This document shows positions 39,121 through 51,206 of a stretch of DNA of 64,000 bases, piece after piece (within the stretch, counting starts at the first letter, position 1; each line of letters begins with the position of its first letter). The stretch is from Hippophae tibetana (taxonomy: Eukaryota; Streptophyta; Magnoliopsida; Rosales; Elaeagnaceae), in the NCBI GenBank assembly GCA_037013495.1, contig CM072809.1, positions 13,737,001 to 13,801,000 of the forward strand, given 5' to 3'. The notes beneath the pieces were generated by a model, which saw only the letters and a list, made by a program, of their open reading frames with translations, searched no databases and was not told the DNA's origin. The translations under genes were made by a program, and so were the position numbers.

Positions 39121-42100
39121 TATTTTAGCAACAATATATATTATATTTATAATATTTTAGTAAAAAATATTTAAACAAAATTTAACAATAATATATAAAT
39201 GATAATTTATCATTATTTTCAAAATTTGATAATAATTTAACAAAATAATATATATTATAATATATAAAATAATAATATTATCACTAACAATATATATAGC
39301 TAAGATTTCTATCCTCGAGAAAGAAAGATATTATCGGAAGAATCTTTGGTTCTGTCTCTTAAAATAATGGCACAAAAACGCACCAAAATCGTACAATAAT
39401 TGTGTCGGCTTAGACATGCAAGTTTTTGGGAGAGAGAAATTATGAAAAACAAGTAACATAAAAAGTATTAAATAATAATATAATTTTTATAAATAATTAT
39501 TTTAATATTTTACTGCAAATTGAATATATATTATTATTAAACAGTTACTTTGATTATTAAAAATAATAATTTATATGATTGATATTTTTCTATTTAATAA
39601 ATAATGTTATCCTTTTTAGATTTTATAAAAAATTATATCAATAAATAATAAAATAATCATATAATAAATATACTTCTTATAAATAGTTATTTCGATTATT
39701 TTATTATGTATTAATTTTACATTATTATTGAATAATTATTTTAATTATTAAAATTAATAATTATATGATTCATATTTACTCATTTTATAAATTTCATGTT
39801 ATATTTATTTTCAACTAATTATGCATTCTTACGTCAAGCTCATACATTTATCATCTCAATTGAAAAAATAGTAAAATAATATACATATTTTTTAAAAAAT
39901 ATTTATAAAATATATGCTTATTAATTTTAATAAAATTGTGTCTATAAGATCAAGTTTTTATTCATTATCCTATTATATTTAATTTATTTTAAATAAATTT
40001 ATACAAATTTAATCAATACTATTTCAAATCACTATTGTTATATTGTATCTCATTCTCATAAATTATAACACTTATATATTATAAAATAGTTATTATTGTA
40101 TACTTATTATTTAATAAAGTAATAAAATAAATAAATATTTTTTTAAGAATGCAAAACACTTTATGAAATATTTTAGCAATAATTTTTCACCTTGTAATAA
40201 TAAATGTAAACAAAAAAAGTATATTTACAGACTTGCTTTTATGTTTTATTTAAAATAAAGAATTTCCAAATAATAACAACCATAATTAATACAATTATAT
40301 ACTTACTAAATTTAAATTGCCAAACTATGCATACCTATTAGTCCAAAAACTAATAAATCAAATCACTAAGTTTTTCGTTCTCCTAGCACTTTTTGTGATT
40401 ATTATAGTTTTTGTGTGTTTTTTGTGAACTTATAATAATTTTTTAAAAAAAATTGTAGTTTTATTATATTTATAAACTTTACATTATTATTTTTAAATAA
40501 TTACTTTAATAATGTAAGAGCAACAATTTATGTGACTTATTCCTACCAATTTTACCAATTTAAATAACTAATCGAATTCGATTAATTTATTTATAAATAT
40601 ATTATATTTATGTTAAATTAAATATTTGCATATCTAATATCTCATGATTTAAAAAAAGTCAATTAATATATAATATTTTATGCAAAAAAATCTTATAAAA
40701 ACTCATATTAAATTCAATTAAGTTATTTCTATCGTATTTACGTTTAATTACTTATTAAATAATAATAAAAATATTAGTTAAATAAATTCATCTGTTTTAC
40801 GTTATATTTAACTTATTTATTAAATGAATCAATGATGTAAGTTTTATTAATATCATCAAAATCAATCATGTTTGTATACCGTATATTAGTACCACAAAAT
40901 TTAGAATGTATTGTTTATAAAATAGTTGAATAATGTTATATATATCAAGCATGTTAATATTAAAATAACTATGTGACTATTTACTAACTAGTAGTCACTT
41001 ATATTATGACATGTTTACCAATTAATTCATGTATCATATTATGAAAAAAAAATCAAAATAGTTAATATTATAAATTTATTTTTTAAAAAATAAAAATTAA
41101 ATTAACTATTTATTTTAAGAGTATTTTTATATACATTTTAACATTAATTTTTTAATATATTTTTATAATAAATGTAACTTAATAGTATTATATTTATTTA
41201 TTTTTTAAATAAATTTTTGGAAAAATATTAAATATTAGTACTCCACCATCAACATTATATACTCATTACATGTGAATTATCTATTCGTGCAATAAAATAC
41301 TGCAAAACTATTATAGTAAAATATGCCAAAATCAAACTATAATACGTGGTATCATATATTTAACCCAATTGGATTTCCTAAATCATACATACATATATAT
41401 ATATATATATATAAAGTAATTAAGTTAGGGAAAAAAGTTAATATGATCATCTTTTATTAATTTTATTTTAATATTAATATTTTATTTGTATTTTTTATAC
41501 AAGTGATTAATAAAAATGGGTTATGTTAACTTCTCTCCGTATAAAATAAAGCCTATATTTCATGATCCGAGTCACCTGAATATTTTTAGTTGCTAGTTTA
41601 GTTAATTAGAGATCTCTAAACTGAATAGGTAAATAATAAGAAAAATATAATAAATTAATTTTTTTTTATAGATAACTAAATATGCAATCATATGTAAATA
41701 AAATAATATAAAAAAATAAAACAACACACAATTTTTTTAGATAAAAATAACTTAAACCACAATAATAACTTAAGAGAAAAGACATTGATCAATGAACTAC
41801 CTAATTACCCACTAAGAAAATATCAAAATATATTCGATCACAAGGTCGTTACTTAAACTACCAACCAAGGTAATATCCTCAAATATCATACTTACAAGTC
41901 TATGCTTTCTTTCACATTCTCCACAAACAAGGTATTCGAATTCAGACAAAGTTTCGATAAACTCAAGTTCATTCAACTCACATATAAAAAGTTAGCATAA
42001 TAACACAAGTGAAAAATGTAAACAATGAAAAATACTAGCTAGATGATTTACTAAAATAACAAATAAATAAAAATCATTAGCAATATTAGAATAGATGTTT

Positions 42101-42438
42101 AAGCATAATAATTCAAATATCGTAAGTTTGTTAATCAATCAAATATAACCACAAAATATTTAATAAATTAACTAATGAAAAAGTGTAAGAGAAAGATTTT
42201 TATAAAACAGATTTAGAGAGAAAGTTTAGAATGTAAAAGTTGATTCAAATGTGGTTAATTAAAATATGGAGCATTAAGTCCTTTATATAAGAAAGATTAA
42301 AATCTTAACGTGAAGTTAAAGTCTAATTAAAGTTCTGTCCATTAAATAATTCATAGAGTAGTAAATAGTAGGAAAAAATAGTAATTAAAATGTTTGGCTT
42401 GAGTAAAAATTAAATAAAAGTTGAAAATTTGACTCCTC
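39121..42438. other. AT-rich spacer without a recognised gene
   Basis: Mostly A/T runs with an (AT)n microsatellite at about 41393-41413. From about 41690 to 42430 the sequence has somewhat more varied composition and may be part of an old LTR next to the GATCGAT-rich block, but no ends were fixed. Confidence 0.5.
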
Positions 42439-42694
42439 AATCGATCTAGGTCAAGCTCAATCGATGGAGTTAAAAATTTTGATCGATCTAATCAATCCTC
42501 GATCGATTTAGGGTAATAAAAATGAATTTTAAAATAGGTAGATTGATCGATCTAGTGCTCAATCAATCGAACATTAATACCTCGATCGATGTACCTTAAT
42601 TGAAAATTAATTTAAGGATTTGTAATCAAGATTGGATCGATTCTCGATTGATCTACTCACCTCAATCAATCTAGACATGTCTTGATCGATCGAG
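42439..42694. repeat. GATCGAT-rich block
   Basis: About eight ATCGAT cores, several in the longer palindromic form GATCGATC or TCGATCGA, plus variants such as AATCAATC, fall within 256 bp. This is far above expectation for AT-rich DNA. Another GATCGATC occurs at 46110-46117. It may be the regulatory part of an LTR. Confidence 0.7.
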
Positions 42695-42845
42695 TAACTT
42701 ATATGCAAAATATTTCTATGTGTCTAATATGAAATCTAATGTACATTAAAATAGATATATGCCTTATGTATATTTGTTAGAGCATGATTCATTCTTTTGC
42801 TTGAAAAGTGTTCTTGAAAGACTCATTTAGAAACTAAAACTACGA

Positions 42846-43980
42846 AGAAAAAAACATCAAAAATACTCCTAGAATTTACAATATCTTCAAAACTACCCAT
42901 ATAGGTTACGAAAAGAGCTACAAACCCATGACATTTGAGATATCTTCAAAAATACCCCCAATAATTAACATATGTTACAACAAATGTTAAAAAAATCCTA
43001 TCCTCAGCAATTACCAACTATGTGTATTCCCCGAAAAAGTTTTCAAAAAAGCATCTTTAACCTTTCTCCAAATTTTTGGATTGGGTTTCTTGTTGTTAAG
43101 CAACACTTGCTTGGTGAATTCTCTCCTAGGAAGTGCTTACCCAGTGGTTTTACTTCCTTACTTCAAATTTCACTCAAAACGAATGGCAAATTGATTTCAA
43201 TGTAGGCTTCTCAAGCTCTCAATCAAATTCTTTCTGTTCCAACTCTTCAAATTTTGAATCATCCATTGAAATCTCTGACTACTAGGATTCTACAGGAATC
43301 TTCAAATTCATCTCAAATCAAATTCCTTTTTAGCAAAACAAAAATGAATTCATGAAATTCAAATTGAAACCTAAATTAATTGATCTCTCAAGTTCCAAAT
43401 ACATTGATTCCAATTCATTAAGTGATAATACCGTTTGAATTTGAACTGAAACCTCAACTAGTGGATGTTAGAACTCGGAGCTCCGAATTGAGATGCAATA
43501 CTTTTGAATTTGAATCCAAACCTCAAATCATCGAGCAAATTCTTCCAAATTGATCTCTCAATCAAACTGTAAATTGGCCTTGATTATCTTACTCCCTTCA
43601 AAAAATGAATGGATTCAGTTCGTTGCACCAACCTCATTACCATTGAAGCTACCAAAGCTTATGACCGAATCGCTTTCAAGCTTAGAGCTTGAGTCTACCT
43701 TGATTATTGACAGAAAACAGCAGCATTGTGATGAAAATGAGGTTAATGGAAGGAAGTTGCAATGAAGAAAGAAAAGTTACAAGAAGGGAGATGGAGAAGC
43801 GTGATGGAAGATGGTGGGAAATGGAAAATTGCAAGGGTTTCATATGTGAGGGGAGTGATTATGTGAGCACACAAATTGTCAATTAATGCCATTAACATAG
43901 AAGGAATGTGTGACATTATTTAAACAATAGGGGTATTTTTGAAGTATTTTAAACCATAGGGGTATTTTTGATGTTTTCCT
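42846..43980. mobile_element. TIR element of about 1.1 kb with a gene-like interior (MULE-like, candidate Pack-type)
   Basis: The left end reads AAAACATCAAAAATACTCCT and the right end, on the other strand, AAAACATCAAAAATACCCCT. The subterminal regions repeat a TCAAAAATACCCC motif at both sides. The interior (about 43000-43860) has a base composition unlike the AT-rich surroundings and short ORFs on both strands, none recognised. Long imperfect TIRs and a foreign interior fit a non-autonomous Mutator-like element that has picked up host sequence. No target duplication was established. Confidence 0.5.
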
Positions 43981-44689
43981 TAAAAATACATTTAGATGTA
44001 TAGTTTACAAATATTGTTAACATTTATAGACCTTACAATGTTCTTCTTTATCATATTCGTGTGATAAAACTTTCCATACACTACATAACACTTATAGGAA
44101 AAATAAATTTACAGAGTAGAACTATCATATGATTCGGTGAAACCATCTTCTCTTGAATTTAGGCAACTCATGTTTACACTGAAAGATAAAAACATAAACA
44201 AACAAACAACTTGTCCTAAAAGACTCATTGTTCATTAGTATAGTGTGTATAATAATATAAAAGCGAATAATGTTCTTAAGAGTTAGTAGTTAATAGATAA
44301 AGATTAAAAACACAGCTACTTATTTGTACTATCTCTAAAAAAGATTTTCAAAGTAATTCTTCACCTAAATTAATTCTCCACTTTTAATATATTTTTTAAT
44401 TAAAGTTTCAATTTTTCTCCTATTTTTTCCATACGAATAAATTACTAAAAAATAATACATGCATGAATGTTTCATTTTCTTTAAGATGATTATGAAATCT
44501 AAAAGCAAATTCAAGAAAATAAGCAACATACAAATGAACTACAAACTAACAGGTGAAGCAAATGTAGTGAATTTATTGATATGATCCATGTATAGCAGCA
44601 AATAGATATAAAAAAAAACTTCAAAACAACTAATGGCACAATACAAAAAAAAAAGATAAAGAAATAGGCATATTTTTCATCTATGGTAA

Positions 44690-45835
44690 TAATCCTTTTC
44701 TCCATACCATTCACTTTGGTCGACAATGCTTCCATTCTCGTACATTTTTTTCATTTTCAAACAATTCATGACAATAAGGTTTAGAAGTAGGCATATTTTT
44801 CATATCTTAATCCCTAAAAATATCATATGCAGTTTCATCACTGGTTCCAATATTAGTGACTCATCCTCGATTGGTACCAACATCATTAGATCTCTATCTA
44901 TTTGATGTTGGGATATGTGATCTTAAGATAGTTTTCTTTTCAATGTCACCCATCAAGCATACAAAATCTAAATCCCTTGTTGGTGGTATTCCCGTAGTTA
45001 GAATCAATTGGGAGTTGAGACAACCATAAAGAAGTTTTATCCTTGCATTTACAATTTGAGATTGGTTTATGATTTTGTCCTAAATGACTGTACCTACATT
45101 CAATGCAATTCATTTTCCAATATAGTATAATATTTTTGCATATAGGTAGCCAATCTTATAGGAGTGCTTGGATGGAAACAAATGTGCACATACTATCTTG
45201 TTCAAAACCTAGTAAAAATGAGTGAATTCACCTAGAATGTAGAGTTGTTTAGCATTAAAACTGACATGGGGCAAACAACATTCTTCACTCAATAAATGCA
45301 CATTGGTAATGCTATACCATTCCATTTGAAAACTAGCACCCCTTGCGTTCGTGATAAAAATGTAAGGATTCTCTAGGCCGATATGTCAACTATTGTATTT
45401 TGAACAAAATTCTTATAACTTATTGGCCTAGTGTGATGAATTTTTGGGAAAATATTGGCATAAAACTCACGAGCTAGGGTAGGACAACATAAATTTTTTG
45501 GGTGTGAACAAGGATTGTTAACCCAAAGCCCTAATGGCTTATATAATTCCTATTTTGTGAAACTCAATCTAGGTTATTCCACGCTCATATAAAAAATGGT
45601 CATTTTGACAAAAAAGTATACCTTATTTCAAATTCATCATGACACCATTGAGATGAATGTAGAAAAGGAGCACTATGTGGAAGTTCATATTGCCTAACAA
45701 CCATCTTAAAACCAAGCACAAACATGAAAAAATAAAAATACCCCTTGAATTGAAAATACCTAAACGAATGAAATTTTCTCAAAAAATTGCATAATCAAAT
45801 GCAATGAACTGTTGTTGGAGCATATGAGAGGAATA
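44690..45835 (-). mobile_element. Remnant resembling the putative plant transposon protein domain
   Basis: Minus-strand peptides in order: an ERGITLIEFHKIG piece, LAREFYANIFPKIHHTRP (resembling the LVREFYANL motif of that domain), a middle part with GVLVFKWNGIALPM, then RIKLLYGCLNSQL and a C-terminal EALSTKVNGMEKRI coiled-coil-like piece. The domain is common in repetitive plant ORFs of unclear mechanism. The copy is broken by several stops and frameshifts. The parent element's ends were not found; the GATCGAT-rich DNA at either side (42.4-42.7 and 46.1 kb) could belong to it. Confidence 0.4.
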
Positions 45836-46129
45836 TACGACAATTATTGAAATAGAAAAATGTGCTTGCTTGGAGGAAAAATTAAGGAAAGTGGAGAAAA
45901 ATGGGTTTAAGTGATTTCTGGTTGAATGTGATGGTTTTTTTTTGTAGATATTGATGTTAGAAAAGCAAATAGCAATCTATTCTAAGTGAAATAGAAATAA
46001 AAATGAGTGAATTTGATGAAATTTTGAGTGAAAAATGAAGGGGTGAGAAAAGAGGTCATGGTTCATAGAGGCTTAGAGAAAAAAGAAGAGTATATAAACT
46101 GAATCCATTCGATCGATCAACAATCATAA

Positions 46130-48930
46130 TTTTTGAAAATTGTAAAACTCCCTTTAAGTCTTGTATCTATTCAAATTTATCACATAACTACTTAAAATAA
46201 AAAAAATAAAAAATTAGAGAGATTTAATAAAAATATATATTTTTTAAATCAAGATAGTAGATTTATTTAAACATAAACTTCACTCAAATTTTGAAATAAA
46301 AATTATTATTTAACAAAATAAATTTATTCACAGTATGCATGAGTATTATAATAAAGCACACATTAATTCTTCAACACGTATGATGACATATTTACGATTG
46401 CTCAAAGTATTAAAAATATTACAATTGTAAAAATATATTAATTAGTACATTCATAATTAGTTATAGGATATTTAAAGAAAAAGAGTATCATGTATCATAA
46501 AAAATTACATTTTAAATTAAACTTGCACAAAATAAAAGTTTACTTACAAAAAGAGAACTTAATTAATTTTTTTTGAATTTCTTCTTATTATTTATTGATA
46601 ATTTTTTATATAAAATATTGATTATTTATTTTTCTTTTTATATATCATTTGTGACTCTTTCTTTTTGTGCATGATTTTTTTTAATCTATTTCCTTTATCA
46701 TATTAATTTTTGAAAGAGATATGCACGAGCTAATATATCTAGTATAATGACTTTCATACTAGTTGTCAAAACTTATTTTCCGTTCATTACCGTAGCTTCA
46801 AACATCATAATAAGTAACCTTCTTAAAACTAGGTGTATACCTATAGTAATATTTTAATATTTTATAAAGTGAAAGATATAGTTCAAATACAATTTTTACA
46901 GTCATATTTATCTCAAGTCCTAAAATCTCACATAATTAATTAAAAACTTTAAATATAACATACTTATGTGTCGAGTGAGTACGTGAGTGAGTTTTTTGTT
47001 AACAACTATCACCCAAAATGTAAGGAAAAATATAAATATGTAGAAAAGATACTCAATTACATAATGAATAATTAACAAAAATAAATCAAATTATGTAAAA
47101 TATTTATTTTTTTGATCCAAAATAATATTTGAAGTTTATTTCAATCTCAGAACAATTATACTACCTTAAAAGTTTTTTTTAATAAAAAATTTCAAATAAA
47201 CTAAAATAAAATTAAGAATTAAACAATTAAATTCAAACTTAAAAATAAACAATTTAACTACTCAAACTAACACGCTAATATAGAATTAATCAGCCACAAA
47301 ATAAAATTTATGTGTGAAAGAATGATTACGAGTTGTCCCAAAAATCACAATCTTTTCTAACAAAATTTTTTAAAATTTTATTTTTGTAATATTTTTAATT
47401 TTTAATTTAATTAACTTAATTATTTTTGACATGTTATTAAGTTTACCCTTATTTTACATTTACTTTTCTTTTTCATTATTGGTAGAGATACAACATTAAT
47501 TAATATATGTACCATGAAAATTAATTTCAAAATATTTGACATAAAAAACATTATTAAATTATAGATATGTCAAGAAATCTATAATTATGTTTAATATAAT
47601 TTATTTTATCTTAATTATGACAAATAAATATAAATTTAACATGCTATTTAATTATAAATACAACTATTCTTTATGTATAGTAAAATGTGCACCAATTTAA
47701 AGGTGATGAAGTTATCATTTGAAAATACATTTTTAATTCTTAGAATTTCTTAAAAATTAAAATTGATTCTAAGTTCAGGTAAGTGAAAAATAAATTAAAC
47801 TTAAAAGGGTAAAAACTATTTTTATAAATTAATAGTTTTCCCGATGGTTGGAGTTCAATGACATTAAAATTTTCTTTGAATTAATAAACTAATTTCGTAA
47901 TTTCGATCAAATGTAGTAAGTGTAGACTAGATATGAGACTTTATGCTATTAATCCTTACACGTGTCATAATTACGGTAATTAAATGTGGAACGAAGAATG
48001 AACTTCTTAAAATATTATGAATTAAAGTATATTAACTAAAAAATTGTCACCCATGCCAAATGCCAAAAGAAATAAAAAATAACTGATAACTAGGTGGACT
48101 AATATTACACTCTTCAGCAGTTACTCGAATTCGAAATATTTTATATCACAATTTCATGTATTAATTTACATAGTATAATATATAATCCATTAAACATTCT
48201 CTTTTTTGGACAAATTCTTGTATTTAAATTATGTATTAAAAATGGATCAATATCTTATCCTATTCATTCAAAAATTACATATATAAAAATACATAAGAAA
48301 CAATTAGTCATATTATATATATCAATTGTAATTTATCTAATAAATCAATAAATATCAAGGTTTTACAAACGATATTTCTTTATATTATATTTGAATTTCT
48401 TTTGTTCATATTCTATTGATGAAGACAAAGAATCCTATAATTTTATTCAACTTCACAGTAATAATATCTAGAGATTTGTAACAATAACTTAGAATGTATA
48501 TTATGCTACCATTAACAAAAAAATATCTATGGTTAACTAATTGTTTAAAAATTTATGTTATCCAAACGCAATTCAAAAATAGTAGCAAAATATGACATAT
48601 TGATCATTTGATATTTCGTCAAGTCCTAAATAAATTGACTTATTTAGAAGAAAAAACCTTATTGTTTTGGAGGATCTACCTCGTGTTTGGTATTGTATGG
48701 TTTCATTCTATAAGATTTTTGAACATTCTTTTGAAACCCACCTATCATTATCAATGATTCGCAATATGCTTACTTCAAAATGACTTGACCTAATAAGGAA
48801 ATCTCAGTTCATTAGGCTTTTTGACCTAAACAAATAGAAAGCCTAAAAGGGTATCATATTTTAAACACTTAAACTATGTTATTGAATAAATCCTCCTCTA
48901 TTCGTTGTGGGTTAATGACTTTTTTTTTAA
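46130..48930. other. AT-rich spacer without a recognised gene
   Basis: No ORF, inverted-repeat pair or LTR was recognised. Composition is strongly AT-rich throughout. Confidence 0.6.
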
Positions 48931-48933
48931 ACT

Positions 48934-49155
48934 TGTTAGAAACCAGACATAACTCAACTCAATAAGATCTTATTGAGTTAAAGATTGCCTAAGATTATAA
49001 AGAGCACCATTGCCAAACTCTTGGCCGATACGAAACTAAAAAAAACTTAACATCTCATCTCTCCACACAGATATATGTGGTCTCACAAAGCCACAGTGAG
49101 ACTGTTAATGACAAAGCCCAAGTCACTGATCAAATCAGACATAACTTTAATACTA
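48934..49155 (-). mobile_element. TRIM-like element half (internal region and 3' LTR)
   Basis: On the minus strand an interior of about 100 bp (49155 down to 49053) starts with TAGTATTAAAG, a decayed primer-binding site, and ends in GTGTGGAGAGATGAGA. A 119-bp LTR follows (49052 down to 48934): TGTTAAG, TTTATAATCTTAGGCAA, GTTGAGTTATG, ending TTTCTAACA. This is the family of the palindromic element at 19334-19716. No TRIM LTR is found upstream of the primer site; a copia LTR sits there instead. A fossil. Confidence 0.62.
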
Positions 49156-50615
49156 TGTTAGAAATATATAATGATTGTATTGTATTCTGTATATTAAGGA
49201 ATATATTTATGTAGGAGGTACAAGTAAGCTAGATGTGCCTAAAGCACATAACATGATATACATTAACAGCTCCCCTCAAACTCAAGGTGGATGTGAGACC
49301 AACTTGGGGTTGTCAACCAAATTACGAGTGTGTCCTTTAGGAAGTGCCTTGGTAAAGATATCTGCAAGTTGATCGTTGGAGAAGATGGGGAAAAACTTGA
49401 AAGCACCATGGACAAGATGAGAATGAATAAAGTGACAATCAATCTCGATGTGTTTAGTCCGTTCATGGAAGACATCATTGTGAGCAATATGAATGACACT
49501 CTAATTATCACAATAAAATGGAGTAACAGAGGATATGGACACATCCAACTCCTTAAAAATACATCATAGCCAAAAGAGCTCATATGTGGTATCAACAAGA
49601 GTATGATATTCTGCTTTAGTATTGGAGCGAGCCATGAAAATTTGTTTCTTATTTTGCCAAGAAATCAAAGAAGAACTAAGGAGAAAGTAATAACCTGTAG
49701 TGGACCTACGATTAGTGGAATCTCCTGCCCAATCAACATCAAAGAATGTACGAAGTACAAGAGGAGGTTGAGTTGAGTAGAAAAGGCCATGGAAGAGAGT
49801 GCCCTTCAAGTATCGTAGAATGCGCAGAACAACAACATAATGAGTCGATCGTAGAGTAGATAAACACTGGCTCACTTGATGAACATCATAAGAAATGTAT
49901 GGACGAGTAACTGTAAGATAAACTAGGTTGTCAACCAATCGTCTATAAAGAGAGGGATTAGACAATGGTTCCCCCCTCCCCCGAGGGTGTTAGATGCGCA
50001 TTAAGTTCAACTGGGGTGTCAACAGTTTTGTTGTTAGTGAGTCCAACTTGAGATAAAAGGTCAGATGCATACTTGGCTTGAATAATATAAAAACCATATG
50101 TGAAACGAGTGATCTCAAGACCCAAGAAATAGCTGAGATGTCCAAAGTCTTTCATCTCAAACTGATGACTAAGAAAATCATTGAGTTCTTGTATGCCACT
50201 GAGGTCATCACCAGTTATGATCATATCATCCACATATAGGAAAAGTAAATGATGCCTTTATCATTGCGATGAAGAAATAAGGCAGAATCATAAGGACTGA
50301 CAATGTACCCAAGCGAAGAATGGTGGAGCTAAACTTGGTAAACCAAACTCGTAGAACTTGTTCAAGGCCATAAAGTGCATATCGAAGGCAATAAACTTTT
50401 TTTGTTTCAACATAAAGACCAAGATGAGGTTGCATATAGACTTTTTCATGTAGATCCCTATTAAGGAAGACATTTTTAACATCCATCTGAAAAAATATCT
50501 CATTTACTAGCAGCAGCAATAGCTAAGAGGGCACAAACATAGGAGATATGAACAATTGGAGCAAAAGTCTCTTCATAATCAATCTGATATTCTTGTGTAA
50601 AACTTTTTTGCCTAT
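49156..50615 (-). mobile_element. Ty1/copia 3' fragment with LTR (minus strand)
   Basis: Parts on the minus strand: reverse transcriptase from about 50615 to 49960 (FFQMDVKNVFLN, YALYGLEQ, then MDDMIITGDD, where the family has YVDDMIITG), RNase H about 49960-49290 (DVDWAGDSTNRRSTTGYY, a KHI-type tail, ADIFTKALPKG), a purine-rich tract TTTGAGGGGAGC, and a 113-bp LTR at 49268-49156 (TGTTAATGTATATC to TTTCTAACA). Gag, protease and integrase are absent from the window. It is a fossil with several breaks and differs in sequence from the copia element at 7.3 kb. Confidence 0.85.
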
Positions 50616-50629
50616 TTTTAATTCGAATT

Positions 50630-50873
50630 AAAAATTATACAATCCGTTCAGATTTAGATTAAGTTTGAATTAAAAAAATTTATAATTCATTGTAGGTTAT
50701 CTTAAATGAATTACTATTAAATTATAAATAAATTTATGTTTTGTTTTATAATATATTATATTTAAATATTATGTATAATATTATTATATTATATTATTAT
50801 TTTAACTTAAAAACAAATATAAATATTAAAATTTAATAATTGTATATACATATTATTTTTTTGATTGTTTGGT
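50630..50873 (+). repeat. Dispersed AT-rich repeat, copy 3
   Basis: It parallels 5930-6250: TTAAATTATAAATAAATTTATG, TTTATAATATATTATATTTAAATATTAT and a TATATACATATTATTTTTTT tail. The hAT-like MITE at 50882 sits at its right end, where copy 1 continues with TTGTGACGATAGATAAT. Confidence 0.5.
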
Positions 50874-50881
50874 TGTAACTA

Positions 50882-51198
50882 GGGTGTTCATAAATCGGAT
50901 TGGACCGAACCAAACCGTAAAATCGGACTAAACCGGACTAGATCGAACCGTTTTACAAATCAAATGGCCTGGTCCGGTTTATAATAATTTTAAACCGTTC
51001 GAACTGGACCGGACCGGTTTAATAATATATTAAAAATTTCACATTATTTTTCATTAAATGTATAAAAAAATCGGACCGAACCATTTAATAAATCAAACGG
51101 TCTGATCCGGTTTGTATTAATTAAAACCGTTTCAAACGGTCCGATCCGATCCGATTAATTTTTTTAACCCAAATCATATCAGACCGAACCGTTGGACA
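50882..51198 (+). mobile_element. hAT-like MITE rich in GGACCG/CGGTCC motifs
   Basis: The element starts GGGTGTTCATAAATCGG and ends ACCGTTGGACA, flanked by perfect 8-bp copies of TGTAACTA (50874-50881 and 51199-51206). The interior repeats ACCGGACC, CGGTTT and CCGAACCG motifs typical of a widespread class of short plant hAT derivatives. It has no coding capacity. Confidence 0.7.
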
Positions 51199-51206
51199 TG
51201 TAACTA

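Noticed and set aside
42439-42694. CRISPR-like array
   Set aside because: The repeated GATCGAT cores are short, irregularly spaced and have no constant repeat-spacer length; the context is a plant nuclear genome.
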